Counted from the first letter of the stretch, positions 6,766 to 16,353 are shown. The stretch is 32,385 bases of DNA from Deltaproteobacteria bacterium (GCA_019310535.1 JAFDED010000049.1:1-32385), one strand, 5' to 3'. Numbers and translations: made by a program. Notes: a model not told the origin generated them from the sequence alone.

Positions 6766-7206
6766 ATGCTGAAGAGCGTTAATCACACAAGTTTCACTGT
6801 TAGCGACCTCGACCGTTCTATAAAGTTCTACACCGAACTGCTTGGAATGGAGCTCATATCCATGGCAGAGCGTCCTCAGGAGTTCTGCGAGAAGGTAACG
6901 GGCATTCCAGGCGCCAGGATGAAGATCGCCTATGTGAAGGGCGCAGATTACAATGTTGAGTTGATACAGTACCTTTCCCCTCCGGGGCAGAAGCTGGACA
7001 CCCGCAACAACAATATCGGGAGCGCCCACCTGTGCTTTACCGTAGAGAACCTGATGGAGATGTTTCACGACCTGAGTTCCAGGGGCGTGCGCTTTCGCGG
7101 TGAGCCCGTGAACATACCGGCAGGCCCCAATAAGGGCGGCCTGGTGGTTTATTTGGTCGATCCCGACGATAACAACTTGGAGTTCATAGAGTATCCCTCC
7201 AAGTAG
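6766..7206 (+). CDS. VOC-family (glyoxalase I / methylmalonyl-CoA epimerase-like) protein
   Basis: The protein has 146 residues from the ATG at 6766, chosen because GGAGG lies 8 nt upstream; an ATG 15 nt earlier sits on top of that ribosome site. Two VOC beta-alpha-beta-beta-beta modules are visible, and all four expected metal ligands are present: H7 (NHTSF), E65 (NVELIQ), H88 (SAHLCF) and E139 (NNLEFIEY). The first module's LDRSIKFYTELLGMEL is typical. Family members isomerise or epimerise small metabolites or detoxify methylglyoxal adducts; the substrate is not determined. It appears monocistronic. An inverted repeat follows at 7380-7417. Confidence 0.85.
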   Translation: MLKSVNHTSFTVSDLDRSIKFYTELLGMELISMAERPQEFCEKVTGIPGARMKIAYVKGADYNVELIQYLSPPGQKLDTRNNNIGSAHLCFTVENLMEMFHDLSSRGVRFRGEPVNIPAGPNKGGLVVYLVDPDDNNLEFIEYPSK

Positions 7207-7379
7207 TATCGCCCATGTATCACCCCTTCCGCGCATGGCCCTGTGTCTTGACTGCCGAGCGCAGGGCGACAAAAGGTTGGTTCGGGGCGTGGAATTTGAG
7301 GATGGCTTATGTAGAAAATAAATTTGTTGCACTTTATATTGACGGCTGATATCAAGCATTACAATATATTGATAAAATG

Positions 7380-7417
7380 ATTTTCATGCTTCGCGGGTGC
7401 AGCCCCTGCATGAAAAT
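7380..7417. repeat. Inverted repeat (possible hairpin)
   Basis: ATTTTCATGC (7380-7389) and its perfect complement GCATGAAAAT (7408-7417) enclose 18 nt that include a smaller GGG/CCC pairing. It is 170 bp after the VOC gene and has no U-run after the right arm, so it is not a typical terminator. I see nothing else in 7207-7632. Confidence 0.55.
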
Positions 7418-7632
7418 TAGTTGAAGAATTTTCATAACCAGAGAGCGGCAAATCCGTCAAAGCTCGATTGTTTTCTCCCTTGAATCTACAGGGTGCATCT
7501 GGTACAGATAATATAATTCTTTTCTTTTTTCAATCCTCACATGCATCGGCCACGTGGCGCGCCAATGGCGCCATGATTTCAGCAACCCGCGGCAGGATAC
7601 TTCGCCGGTTCTATCGGACAAAACAGATTTTC

Positions 7633-8562
7633 ATGCTGGGGAAAACACGGAACATAAGGTTTGCTTTGCGATGGTGTTTCATTGTCCTGGCCTTTTTGCT
7701 CGGGACGGGTGGACCTGTATCTGCGTACGTGATCCCCGCATGGAAAGTCGTGCAGTTGTCCCAGGAGAAAAATCGTCCGTTCCGGAACCTTCAGGTCTCC
7801 CGCCGGACTATGATCTTTGACCGGGTCTTTCCGGGCGGGAAGGTTGAGGTTCAAGAGGTGCTCTATTTTGACTCGGTGGACGGGTTTCGCGCAGAAATGG
7901 ATCTGCCTGCCGGGAAGAAGATTTTCGTTGACGACGGTCGGTCCACCATCACGGTTTTGAACAACAGGATCGTTGCTGAAGGGATTTCCCATGGATCTCT
8001 CCTTCAGCTCTTTTTTTCGAGAAGGACGCCGGACGATATCCGTCAGGCGCTGAAGCGGTTGGGCATAAACTCCTCCATCGTTTCCCTGGGAAGGATGTCC
8101 GGCCGCGTGGTCATTATCATCGGCGCCGCGCCCGGGGATCTGGAACAACCCCAGCTCTGGTTGGATAAGGAACTTCTTCTCCCCCTGCGTTTTATCGGCC
8201 CGGATCGCCTTTACAGGAACAGCTCTTTTGTCGTCCAGGACTTGTCCGATCACTTTCAGGTGGATGGCCTTGTATGGTTCCCCAGGATCTTCCGGGCTTT
8301 TGCTGGCAATGCTCTGGTGAGCACTTCCTCGGTGCTCCGGGCCCGCACCAATACATCCATGCCCCCGGAACAGTTCAGCATCGCCCGCATCACGGCTACT
8401 ATCCCCTATGGCGCCCCGGAAGCATTGAAGAATGCATCATCAGATTTCCCATTCCCCGCCCCGGAACCACTGCATGAGGAATCGGTTGACGTTGATACCC
8501 TTCTGAATGATTTCCGGAACATCCTGAAACATTCCGGGGAATATGGCACCCCATCGCCATGA
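7633..8562 (+). CDS. Exported LolA-like periplasmic protein
   Basis: From the ATG at 7633 the product is 309 residues. It begins with a clear signal peptide (basic start, then WCFIVLAFLLGTGGPVSA, probable cleavage after VSA). The frame is open further upstream to 7468, but those ~55 residues are low-complexity and precede the signal, so the internal start is preferred. The mature region resembles LolA/outer-membrane-lipoprotein-sorting type sequences: FRNLQVSRRTMIF, a VEVQEVLYFDSVDGFRAEMDLPAG strand pattern, and DKELLLPLRFI. The stop overlaps the priA start by 4 nt (ATGA), so the two are translated together. The function is inferred only from fold resemblance. Confidence 0.6.
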   Translation: MLGKTRNIRFALRWCFIVLAFLLGTGGPVSAYVIPAWKVVQLSQEKNRPFRNLQVSRRTMIFDRVFPGGKVEVQEVLYFDSVDGFRAEMDLPAGKKIFVDDGRSTITVLNNRIVAEGISHGSLLQLFFSRRTPDDIRQALKRLGINSSIVSLGRMSGRVVIIIGAAPGDLEQPQLWLDKELLLPLRFIGPDRLYRNSSFVVQDLSDHFQVDGLVWFPRIFRAFAGNALVSTSSVLRARTNTSMPPEQFSIARITATIPYGAPEALKNASSDFPFPAPEPLHEESVDVDTLLNDFRNILKHSGEYGTPSP

Positions 8563-11051
8563 GCACGCCTCCTTCATCCTGCTGCGCCTCAAACGGCTGC
8601 GGCAAAAATCCAAAGGGAGATGCCCGGGAGGGAGAAATTGTCGAAATAGCGGTTTGTCTCCCGGTTGAAGGCACCTTTCACTATCGGCTGCCGTCCAATC
8701 TGGAAGGTGTTGTGGGGCCCGGATGGCGGGTTCTGGTCCCCTTTGGCAAGCGTGAGGTTACGGGGCGCATTCTTGACTTTTGCGATGCCCCCCGGTCCGG
8801 GGAACTTCGTGATGTTCTGAGACCTCTGGATGATATGCCCCTCATCCCTCCCACCCTTTTCCCTTTCTTTGCGTGGATTTCCCGTTACTATATGTGCCCC
8901 CTGGGAGAGGCCATCCGGACCGCGCTCACCGGAGGGACCCAGGTGGCCAGCCGGCGGACGGTTCGCCCCACCGATGAGGGACTGGCCCGCCTGAAAAGCC
9001 GAAACCTGGGCGGCCGCCGCAAAAGGGTCCTGATCGAATTGGAGCACCTGGGTGAAGTTCCTCTGAACACACTGGCCCGCCGCATCGGCCTGGGATCGGG
9101 TCTGTCCGGTCTGGTGAGCGCCATGGAGCACGAGGGCCTTGTGCAGATCGAGACCAGCGTTCGGTCCCCCAAGGCAAAGCCGCGCCGGGTCAAGGCTCTC
9201 CGGTTCGTCCATTGGCCGGTACCGGAAAACCCCGCATTGACACCTCGTCAGACACAGGTCCTGTCATATATCCGGGATAAATACATAGTTTCTTTCAAGG
9301 AGTTGAAATCGGAAGAGAGGGCCGGAGCTTCAATTTTGCGGCGCCTGGTGCAGGACGGGCTGGTGGAGGAGGAATGGATCGAAGAATACCGGCGGCCACA
9401 CGTTTGCGATGGCTTCGACAAGGCTCCCCCCGCGGTCCTTACCCAGCCCCAGGAGGCGGCCGTCGAGGCCGTTCTGAGCGCTCTGGAGAGAGGAGGCTTC
9501 GCGGCCTTCCTTCTCCATGGGGTCACCGGCTCGGGCAAAACCGAGGTATATATTCGCGCCGCCGCCCGATCGCTTGAGCAGGGCCGACAAGTGCTGGTTC
9601 TTGTGCCGGAGATATCCCTCACACCGCAGCTTGTGGGTAGATTCCGCGGTCGATTCGGAGAACAAGTGGCGGTACTGCACAGCGGCCTCACCCAGGCGGA
9701 ACGATACGACGAATGGCGGCGCATCAAGAAAGGCGAGGCCTCTCTGGTCATCGGAGCCAGATCGGCCATATTCGCCCCGCTGGTAAAGCCGGGGCTTATT
9801 GTAGCGGATGAGGAGCACGACAGCTCCTTCAAGCAGGAAGAGAGGCTTCGCTACAACGCCCGGGACTTGGCCCTCGTCAGGGGTCAGATGGAGGGGGCGG
9901 TGGTCATTCTCGGCTCCGCCACACCTTCCATGGAATCCCTGGCCAACACTTATCGAGGGAAGATGAATCGCATCGTGCTTCCCGAGCGCATTGCTCACCG
10001 CCCGCTTCCCACCGTCACGCTGGTGGACATGAGAGAGGAGCCGATCCGGCCGGGAGATCCCCGGATGATTTCCGGCCTCATGCGGGAGACCCTGGAGCTG
10101 ACGCTGGCCGAAGGGAACCAGGCCATGCTCTTCTTGAATCGGCGCGGATTCGCCCATTTTCTCCTCTGCCTGGACTGCGGCCAGGCCCTGCAATGCCCTA
10201 ATTGCAGTATAACCCTGACCCATCACCAGGCCCCTGCAACCCTCCGCTGTCATTACTGCGGTCATATCATTCCCGTTCCACAGTTCTGTCCCAACTGCGC
10301 CAGCATCCGTCTGCGCCCACTGGGCGGCGGAACACAACGGGTGGTCGAAGAAATTTCCCATCTCTTCCCCGGAGCACGCATCGCTCGCATGGACAGGGAC
10401 ACCACGCGCGGCCGGGGGTCTCACGGACGGATCCTCCAGCAACTGGCCACGGGCAAGGCGGACCTCCTGGTGGGCACCCAGATGATCGCCAAGGGGCACG
10501 ACTTTCCGGGCGTTACCCTGGTCGGCGTGCTTCTGGCTGATCTCTCATTGAACCTTCCGGATTTTCGCGCCGCCGAGCGGACCTTCCAGATTCTCACCCA
10601 GGTTTCCGGCCGGGCCGGCCGGGGCGATCGCCCGGGTCAGGTGATCATCCAGACTTACAACCCGGAACATTATTGCATCCAGGCCGCCCGTGATAACGAC
10701 ATCGACGGATTTTATCGGCGGGAACTTGCCCATAGAGAGGCCCTGGGATACCCCCCGGCCGGGCATCTGATCCTCCTCCGATTTTCAGGGATCGACCCGA
10801 AACGGGTTGAGGAAGCGGCCCGCGGCGCAAAATCCCGGCTGGCAGGCCATAAGGGGGTACAGGTCCTGGGTCCCGCCCCCGCGCCCCTGTCGCGCCTGAA
10901 GGGGAAATATCGCTGGAACCTTCTCCTCAAATCCCCCCAGCGTGAGCTCCTCCGCAAGGCGGCCCGACAACTGATGAAAGACCTTCCCCGCCGCGTCCCT
11001 CTCTCAGGGGTGCAACTGGCACTGGATGTTGACCCGCAGAACCTTATGTAA
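8559..11051 (+). CDS. priA: Primosomal replication restart helicase PriA
   Basis: The protein has 830 residues. It carries an N-terminal DNA-binding region (VEIAVCLPVEGTFHYRLP), the Walker A GVTGSGKT (321-328), the DEEH box (417-420), RYNARDLALVRG, and helicase motif GSATPS (452-457). Eight zinc-binding cysteines lie at 537, 540, 546, 549, 564, 567, 577 and 580, and the C-terminal half includes VGTQMIAKGHDFPGVTLVG and QVSGRAGRGDRPG. PriA recognises stalled forks and reloads the replicative helicase. About 27 residues precede the usual N-terminus, so the real start could be slightly downstream, but the ATGA overlap with the previous gene favours this one. No partner replication gene is adjacent. 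Confidence 0.97.
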   Translation: MSTPPSSCCASNGCGKNPKGDAREGEIVEIAVCLPVEGTFHYRLPSNLEGVVGPGWRVLVPFGKREVTGRILDFCDAPRSGELRDVLRPLDDMPLIPPTLFPFFAWISRYYMCPLGEAIRTALTGGTQVASRRTVRPTDEGLARLKSRNLGGRRKRVLIELEHLGEVPLNTLARRIGLGSGLSGLVSAMEHEGLVQIETSVRSPKAKPRRVKALRFVHWPVPENPALTPRQTQVLSYIRDKYIVSFKELKSEERAGASILRRLVQDGLVEEEWIEEYRRPHVCDGFDKAPPAVLTQPQEAAVEAVLSALERGGFAAFLLHGVTGSGKTEVYIRAAARSLEQGRQVLVLVPEISLTPQLVGRFRGRFGEQVAVLHSGLTQAERYDEWRRIKKGEASLVIGARSAIFAPLVKPGLIVADEEHDSSFKQEERLRYNARDLALVRGQMEGAVVILGSATPSMESLANTYRGKMNRIVLPERIAHRPLPTVTLVDMREEPIRPGDPRMISGLMRETLELTLAEGNQAMLFLNRRGFAHFLLCLDCGQALQCPNCSITLTHHQAPATLRCHYCGHIIPVPQFCPNCASIRLRPLGGGTQRVVEEISHLFPGARIARMDRDTTRGRGSHGRILQQLATGKADLLVGTQMIAKGHDFPGVTLVGVLLADLSLNLPDFRAAERTFQILTQVSGRAGRGDRPGQVIIQTYNPEHYCIQAARDNDIDGFYRRELAHREALGYPPAGHLILLRFSGIDPKRVEEAARGAKSRLAGHKGVQVLGPAPAPLSRLKGKYRWNLLLKSPQRELLRKAARQLMKDLPRRVPLSGVQLALDVDPQNLM

Positions 11052-11092
11052 GGTGAACGGTGTTTCCACCATTATCAAGTATGACAAGGAAC

Positions 11093-11121
11093 TTGAGAGA
11101 GCACCAGATTTTTGATATAAG
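11093..11121 (+). promoter_or_regulatory. Putative promoter for the comM-type gene
   Basis: TTGAGA (11093-11098) and TATAAG (11116-11121) are separated by 17 nt in the 220-bp gap after priA. It would give a leader of about 145 nt. I see no other gene in this gap. Confidence 0.5.
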
Positions 11122-11272
11122 AACAATCATGCCGTCTCGGGCACAACGAAACAATGAATAAAGCGGAAAGTTCTTGAGGGGAAACAGGATCAGGAAAACC
11201 CGGATTATCCTGCTATCTCTAAAAAATATCTTCTCATACTGAGCAGGCATATTCCGGTAGGGGGTGTTTGGG

Positions 11273-12805
11273 ATGCTTGCCCGCGTCCTGTCCGGGGCCG
11301 TGTTGGGGATCGACGCGTACCTGGTGGAAGTGGAGGTGGACATATCGCCCGGTCTTCCGGGGGTTTCCACCGTGGGGCTTGCCGAGGGGGCCGTAAGAGA
11401 GAGCCGCGACCGCGTGCGCAGCGCGCTGAAGAACGCGGGCTACCCCTTTCCCAGCCGCAGGATCACCGTGAACCTGGCACCGGCAGACATCCGCAAAGAA
11501 GGCGCCGCCTTCGACCTCCCCATGGCGGTGGGAATCCTGACGGCCAGTGGAGTGATGGATTCAGAACGGCTGCATGATTACATACTCCTGGGGGAGCTCA
11601 GCCTGGACGGCCGCATCAAGCCCGTGCGGGGGGCGCTCTCCATTGCACTGGAGGCCAGGTCCAGAGGTCTTCGGGGCGTGATCCTGCCGCATGAAAACGC
11701 CCGGGAGGCCGGTGTGGTGGCCGATGTGGAGGTGCTGGAGGCGGATCGCCTCAACAGTGTGGTGGAGTTTCTCAACGGCCGGATCGAGCTTGAGCCTGTC
11801 CGGGTGGACATCACACAGGCCATGGCCGAGAAGCGCACGTACCAGGTGGACTTCAACGAGGTGCGCGGACAGCAGCACGTCAAGCGGGCTTTGGAGGTGG
11901 CCGCGGCCGGGTCCCACAACGTGCTGATGATCGGCCCGCCGGGTTCGGGCAAAACCATGCTGGCCCAGCGGCTGGCCACCATTTTGCCCGAGATCTCCTT
12001 GGAAGAGGCCCTGGAGACCACCAGGATTTTCAGCGTGGCCGGACTGCTGCCCCCGGGCCGGGCCCTGATGACCGCTCGGCCCTTCCGGGCCCCCCATCAC
12101 ACCATATCCGACGCGGGTCTCATCGGCGGCGGAGCCATTCCACGGCCGGGGGAGGTGAGCCTGTCCCACAACGGTGTGCTTTTCCTGGACGAGTTTCCCG
12201 AGTTCAAAAAGAACGCGCTGGAGGTGCTGCGCCAACCTCTGGAAGACGGGCGGGTGACCATCTCCAGGGCGGCGGCCTCGCTGACCTTCCCGGCGCGCCT
12301 CATGCTGGTGGCGGCCATGAACCCCTGCCCGTGCGGCTACCACGGCGACCCCCAGCACGAGTGCCGGTGCTCCCCCCTCCAGATACAGCGCTACCGCAGC
12401 AAGGTGTCCGGGCCCCTGCTGGATCGCATAGACCTCCACGTGGAGGTGCCGGCGGTCAGCTACCGCGACATCTCCAGGGAGGACGGCGGCGAGCCGTCTG
12501 CAGCCATCCGGGAGCGGCTGGAGCGGGCGCGAAAGATCCAGAGGCAGCGTTTTGCGGGTCGTAAAATCTACGCCAACGCCCAGATGCGGCCCAAAATGAT
12601 CGAGCGCTACTGCGCCATCCCTGCGGACGCGCGGCGGCTGCTGGAGATGGCCATCGACCGCCTGGGATTCAGCGCCCGGGCCTACCACCGCGTCCTCAAG
12701 ATCGCCCGCACCATCGCGGACCTGGAGGAAGCGGAACATATCAGTGCCGCCCACGTCGGCGAGGCCATCCAGTACCGGAGCCTGGACAGGAGGGATTTGC
12801 AGTGA
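11273..12805 (+). CDS. comM: ComM/YifB-family Mg-chelatase-like AAA+ ATPase
   Basis: The protein has 510 residues from the ATG at 11273; a GTG three codons earlier is possible, but MLARV is the usual family start. The N-terminal LonC/ChlI-like domain ([19 protein letters not shown] ... [10 protein letters not shown]) is followed by the AAA+ module with Walker A GPPGSGKT (~221-228), Walker B VLFLDEF, and a four-Cys zinc motif in [16 protein letters not shown]. The C-terminal lid contains [17 protein letters not shown]. The family's best-studied member, ComM, is a hexameric helicase aiding branch migration in natural transformation; in most bacteria the role is only inferred. It is GC-rich and monocistronic. 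Confidence 0.93.
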   Translation: MLARVLSGAVLGIDAYLVEVEVDISPGLPGVSTVGLAEGAVRESRDRVRSALKNAGYPFPSRRITVNLAPADIRKEGAAFDLPMAVGILTASGVMDSERLHDYILLGELSLDGRIKPVRGALSIALEARSRGLRGVILPHENAREAGVVADVEVLEADRLNSVVEFLNGRIELEPVRVDITQAMAEKRTYQVDFNEVRGQQHVKRALEVAAAGSHNVLMIGPPGSGKTMLAQRLATILPEISLEEALETTRIFSVAGLLPPGRALMTARPFRAPHHTISDAGLIGGGAIPRPGEVSLSHNGVLFLDEFPEFKKNALEVLRQPLEDGRVTISRAAASLTFPARLMLVAAMNPCPCGYHGDPQHECRCSPLQIQRYRSKVSGPLLDRIDLHVEVPAVSYRDISREDGGEPSAAIRERLERARKIQRQRFAGRKIYANAQMRPKMIERYCAIPADARRLLEMAIDRLGFSARAYHRVLKIARTIADLEEAEHISAAHVGEAIQYRSLDRRDLQ

Positions 12806-12826
12806 TGGGTTTCAGGTAATCAGCAG

Positions 12827-12857
12827 ATAATGCAGGGTGGACCCCGCCCACCATTAT
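12827..12857. repeat. REP-like imperfect palindrome
   Basis: ATAAT ... GGTGG (12827-12840) pairs with CCACC-ATTAT (12848-12857), with a 4-nt bulge on the left arm. It lies 21 nt after comM and has no U-tract, so it could be a REP-like extragenic palindrome or a weak terminator. The remaining stretch to 13107 holds no gene I can support; a 133-codon open frame on the plus strand overlaps the next gene antisense. Confidence 0.4.
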
Positions 12858-13107
12858 CGTTCATAGCTGGTAGAATTCAATGCTTTTTTGGCGGGCACAG
12901 CCCATCTTACGAGGCTATGAAGAAGGTACGGGCAAGCCTGCGGCTTTACCCGCGGCACCCAATGAGAGATTGAGAAAATTTAGTGCGGTCATCTCATCAA
13001 TTTTGCAAAGCTCAGAGAAAAATTACCCGATCAAGATATGTTCCGGAAAAGAACTGAATATTCTTCGGCAGCTCAAAATACGTCATCGTATTCATGAAAT
13101 TGTGTAC

Positions 13108-14181
13108 TTACTGCAGAATTTCTTTCCTTCCGACCTGCTCGGGAGAGCGGATAACATCGGGGTCAATCATAACAAGCTTGAGAATCATCGATTTCTGCAA
13201 GCCCCGGAGCGCGTACCGCCTGCCGACCGTATTGTTATTGATGTCCATCAGGCGCTCTTCTTCGGTGTTTCCCGTTAGTCCTTTCTCATGGGCGTCGGTA
13301 ACCTTCTTAGCGAATTCCTCACCGTACTCTTTGGTGAGAAGATAGCTCCACAACACGTGCCGGTAGGCGTCTTTCGGGACGAAGCGATTCTTTTTGTGCG
13401 CTCTTTTTGAGGTGCTCCGGGCATAATTGCGTATCTGTAACAGACGCCGTGCCCGAAAAGGATTCCGTGAGAGAATTTTCACCTCTTCTTCCGTCAGCGG
13501 CCTTTTGAGCTCAAACTCCTGGGAGATCGCAATAAGATCGAGTTCGTTCATCATAATGAAGGACTTGCCCTCTTCCCGCTGAATTGAGATCCTCGCTGTA
13601 AAGGATCGGTTCTTTATGGGAAATGCAATAGACCCGGAGAAATAAAGAGAAAGGGCACACCGTCCTTTCTGGAGCAGGTCCCCCATTTCGTCCAGAATAT
13701 ACCGGATTTGCAAAGCGGCTTTCTTCGGCCTCAGGAAATCCAGCGGGAACTGCATCGTAAATTTTTTCCCCTCTATTTGATTCTGTGTCGCCGGTGTGTC
13801 GTCCGCTGAAGAGTCATCCTTATTCTCGGAAGCGATAGATATTCCCTGAACGTCCAGATGAAAAGTGCGGTTCCGGAAGTCTTCCAGACTCAGGCTTACC
13901 TTATCGAAATCCAGGGCAATATCCTGCTTGGGCGAAAAAAAAACGGAACGTTTCATTCTCACCTTCGCGGAGACGCCGCTCCAGGTAACCGTGTCCAGGG
14001 AGCTGAGTCCAACCTTTTGAAAATGCGGGTTTTTGAGCTGAAGTCCATATTCTTCTCCCTGAGCGGCAAGATAATTGAGAGCCTTGTGCGAAACCGACTC
14101 CAAAAGCATTCCGGAACTAAAATAGAGCCCTGCGGCCAGTATCGCAGCCAGAAAGACGGCACCGAGGAGAAATCTACGCAC
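13108..14181 (-). CDS. Membrane-anchored protein: AsmA-like N-terminus and DUF6973-like C-terminus
   Basis: The protein has 357 residues with a GTG start (14179-14181) and an AAGGG ribosome site. An N-terminal membrane segment (about 4-24) is followed by a beta-rich region (~45-225) resembling AsmA/DUF748-type envelope proteins: alternating hydrophobic strands, VSLSLEDF, LDVQGISIAS, and a low-complexity Ser/Asp/Thr linker at 120-137. The C-terminal part has DAYRHVLWS (271-279), DAHE (296-299) and MDINNNTVGR (312-321). That spaced His/Asp/Asn set recalls DUF6973-type putative hydrolases, suggesting a metal-dependent activity outside the inner membrane. Both assignments are by eye. The neighbours give no functional clue. 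I see no gene in 14182-14474. Confidence 0.5.
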   Translation of the reverse strand: MRRFLLGAVFLAAILAAGLYFSSGMLLESVSHKALNYLAAQGEEYGLQLKNPHFQKVGLSSLDTVTWSGVSAKVRMKRSVFFSPKQDIALDFDKVSLSLEDFRNRTFHLDVQGISIASENKDDSSADDTPATQNQIEGKKFTMQFPLDFLRPKKAALQIRYILDEMGDLLQKGRCALSLYFSGSIAFPIKNRSFTARISIQREEGKSFIMMNELDLIAISQEFELKRPLTEEEVKILSRNPFRARRLLQIRNYARSTSKRAHKKNRFVPKDAYRHVLWSYLLTKEYGEEFAKKVTDAHEKGLTGNTEEERLMDINNNTVGRRYALRGLQKSMILKLVMIDPDVIRSPEQVGRKEILQ

Positions 14182-14386
14182 TGGTATTTCCCTTCGTTTT
14201 CTGAAAAGGTTTATCCTGCGTGAAGATAGTTGTTTTCCCCCGTCGATAGTCAGCGTTACTCTGTTTCTTATGGCGGAGCGTGCTCCCTGTCAAGGGTTCG
14301 GGAAGGTCGGAACCACGTGCACCACTGATAAGAACTCGCTTTTCCATGGAAGAATAAATGGGTAAAAGAGGGTTGAGTGTCGAGCT

Positions 14387-14407
14387 AAAAGCATACCCAC
14401 GAGGGTA
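14387..14407 (-). terminator. Possible intrinsic terminator after the alcohol dehydrogenase
   Basis: On the minus strand TACCC-TCGT-GGGTA (14394-14407) forms a 5-bp hairpin followed within 3 nt by UUUU. It is 68 nt beyond the alcohol dehydrogenase stop. A second small CCTTG/CAAGG hairpin lies between. The stem is short, so confidence is limited. Confidence 0.35.
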
Positions 14408-14474
14408 CGGTTTGGCCCTTTTATCAAATTCCTTGCCACAAGGACGGCAGCTTTTCAGGCTCGCCCCCGATCAG

Positions 14475-15503
14475 TCACCTTTGCGGCTCAATTATAACCT
14501 TGAGGGAATCCTGCGCCTTCTCCACCAATTGAAACCCCAGGCCTGTCTCGGCAAGGCCCAGGCGGTGGGTGATCATGTCCCTGACCCGCACGCGACGGGA
14601 GCGAATCAGTTCCAGGACGGTGATATGGTCTGCAGGACTGCCGGCATAGGTGGTGGTGATGGACACATCGTTGCCCCATAGCACGTGGTTGATGAAGAAA
14701 GGAACGGACGCTCCAGGTTCCGTGGGAGCGAAGAGAAGGATGGTCCCGCCGCGCTCAACGCACCGGAAGGACTGTTCAATGGCGGGAAGGGCACCGGTGC
14801 ACACGATGACCACGTCGGCCAGCATCCCGCCGTTGGCCTTGCGCAGTCGATCCGGCACGTCATCTTTTGCGTGTATCGCCTCGTCCGCGCCGAAGCGCCG
14901 CGCCGCCCGAAGCCGGTACCCAGTGATATCCGTGGCCACGATCCTCCGGGCGCCCAGCGCCCGGGCGAGGTTGATGTGGAGGATGCCTGTGATGCCGCTT
15001 CCCATCACCAAAACGCTCTGCCCGGGCCTGAATCCCGCCTGCTGCTGACCGCGCAGGACGCATGCCAGCGGCTCGATGAAGGTGGCTTCCTCGTCCGAAA
15101 CCCCGTCGGGCAGCGGGTAAACGCCCCGGTCCACGTTGATGGCCGGCAGGCGGACATACTGGGAAAAGCCGCCGGGATCAAAGGACGTGGTGCGCAGGGT
15201 GTCGCACACGGTGTGATGACCATTGAGGCAGTAGTAGCACGTGTTGCAGGGCACGTGGTGGGAGGCTGACACCCGATCTCCCACCTTGTATCGCGTCACG
15301 CCGTGACCGACCTCGACTATCTCGCCCGCTATCTCGTGCCCCAGCACCCGGGGCGCCCTGGGGAGACGGTACCATTCCATCACGTCGCTGCCGCAAATGC
15401 CGCTGGCCGTGATCTTCACCAGCGCCTCCCCCGGCCCGATGCGGGGCACGGGCAGTTCCTCCAGCCGGATGTCCCGGTTGTTATAGTACATGGCAACGCG
15501 CAT
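14475..15503 (-). CDS. Zinc-dependent medium-chain alcohol (polyol) dehydrogenase
   Basis: About 342 residues from the ATG at 15503; a GTG four codons earlier is also possible and neither has a strong ribosome site. Catalytic-zinc motifs GICGSD and LGHEIAGEIVEVG, the structural-zinc set CNTCYYCLNGHHTVC, and a Rossmann loop VLVMGSGITGILH are intact. This places it with the sorbitol/threonine-dehydrogenase-type MDR enzymes that oxidise secondary alcohols with NAD(P). It follows the LsrF-like aldolase by about 40 nt on the same strand. The pair would suit a two-step reaction, oxidation of a hydroxy-compound and aldol/thiolytic cleavage, but the substrate cannot be read from sequence. Confidence 0.88.
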   Translation of the reverse strand: MRVAMYYNNRDIRLEELPVPRIGPGEALVKITASGICGSDVMEWYRLPRAPRVLGHEIAGEIVEVGHGVTRYKVGDRVSASHHVPCNTCYYCLNGHHTVCDTLRTTSFDPGGFSQYVRLPAINVDRGVYPLPDGVSDEEATFIEPLACVLRGQQQAGFRPGQSVLVMGSGITGILHINLARALGARRIVATDITGYRLRAARRFGADEAIHAKDDVPDRLRKANGGMLADVVIVCTGALPAIEQSFRCVERGGTILLFAPTEPGASVPFFINHVLWGNDVSITTTYAGSPADHITVLELIRSRRVRVRDMITHRLGLAETGLGFQLVEKAQDSLKVIIEPQR

Positions 15504-15546
15504 GGCAGGGTTCACATTCTATATACACGCGGCGGAATCGAACCGC

Positions 15547-16326
15547 TCATTTCTTGATGCTACAGTAAAGATCGTAGGCCTGCTGCGGTGTGGCATCCTC
15601 GTGCACCACCGCCCGAACCGCCTGAATCATGGCTAATGGATTCTCTGCTTGAAAGATGTTCCTCCCCATGTCCACTCCGACGGCACCCTCCCGGACAGCT
15701 TTGTGTGAGAGTTCCAGCGCATCAAACTCGTCGATCTTCTTGCCTCCCGCTATGACCACCGGTACCGGGCAGCTCCTGACCACGCTCTCGAAATCCTCAC
15801 AGTAGTATGTCTTGACGAGATGAGCGCCCAGTTCCCCCGCGATGCGGCACGCAAGGCTCAGATACCGCGCATCCCGTGCCATTTCCTTGCCCACGGCGGT
15901 GACCGCCAGCACGGGTATGCCGTACTTTTCCCCAAGATCCACCAGCTCTGCCAGGGAGAGCAGTGTCTGTCGTTCGAACTCGCCCCCCACGAAAATGGAA
16001 AGCGCCACGCCTGACACGTTCAGGCGGACTGCATCCTCCATGGACGTGATGATCCCCTCGTTGGACAGCTCTGAGAGAATGCTCGTGCCTCCAGAAACCC
16101 TCAGGACTATGGGTGGGGCGATGGCCGGGTCTATTGAACTTCGCAGCACCCCCCTGGTGAGCATGAGCGAATCGGCAAAGGGGGTCAGTGGCTGGATGGT
16201 CTTATGCGGTTCCTCCAGGCCGGAGGTTGGCCCGAGAAAATAGCCGTGATCCACCGCCAGCATGACGGTTTTTCCCGTTTTGGGCTTAATGATGCGTGAC
16301 AAGCGATTTTTCAACCCCCAATCCAT
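15547..16326 (-). CDS. DhnA/LsrF-type class I aldolase family protein
   Basis: This 259-residue TIM-barrel protein has hallmarks of the DhnA/LsrF family: AVDHGYFLGPTSGLE (24-38), the Schiff-base lysine in AHLVKTYY (Lys172), PVPVVIAGGKK, and the phosphate-binding GAVGVDMGRNIFQ. Family members include LsrF (autoinducer-2 processing), archaeal-type fructose-bisphosphate aldolase and the aldolase-like enzyme of the alternative shikimate entry. With no lsr genes nearby, the specific reaction is open. AGGAGG lies about 6 nt before the ATG and is embedded in a small ACAGG-AGG-CCTGT hairpin that could mask it. The leader contains a structured element and an attenuator-like terminator. It is first in a two-gene operon with the alcohol dehydrogenase. 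Confidence 0.85.
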   Translation of the reverse strand: MDWGLKNRLSRIIKPKTGKTVMLAVDHGYFLGPTSGLEEPHKTIQPLTPFADSLMLTRGVLRSSIDPAIAPPIVLRVSGGTSILSELSNEGIITSMEDAVRLNVSGVALSIFVGGEFERQTLLSLAELVDLGEKYGIPVLAVTAVGKEMARDARYLSLACRIAGELGAHLVKTYYCEDFESVVRSCPVPVVIAGGKKIDEFDALELSHKAVREGAVGVDMGRNIFQAENPLAMIQAVRAVVHEDATPQQAYDLYCSIKK

Positions 16327-16353
16327 GACAGGCCTCCTGTTAATGTAAATCAG

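Noticed and set aside
7380-7417. Inverted repeat considered as the terminator of the VOC gene.
   Set aside because: It is 170 bp downstream, and no U-run follows the stem on the plus strand.
9248-12754. Long open frames antisense to priA and comM (up to 397 codons).
   Set aside because: They are shadows produced by high GC content; the sense frames carry complete, conserved enzyme motifs.
12880-13278. A 132-codon plus-strand frame before the two-part envelope protein.
   Set aside because: Its second half is antisense to a well-supported gene, with no ribosome site or recognisable motif.
15517-15545. On the minus strand GCGGTTCGATTCCGCC resembles a tRNA T-arm between the aldolase and alcohol dehydrogenase genes.
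   Set aside because: No matching acceptor, D-arm or anticodon arm lies upstream; that sequence is coding for the end of the aldolase. Treated as chance.
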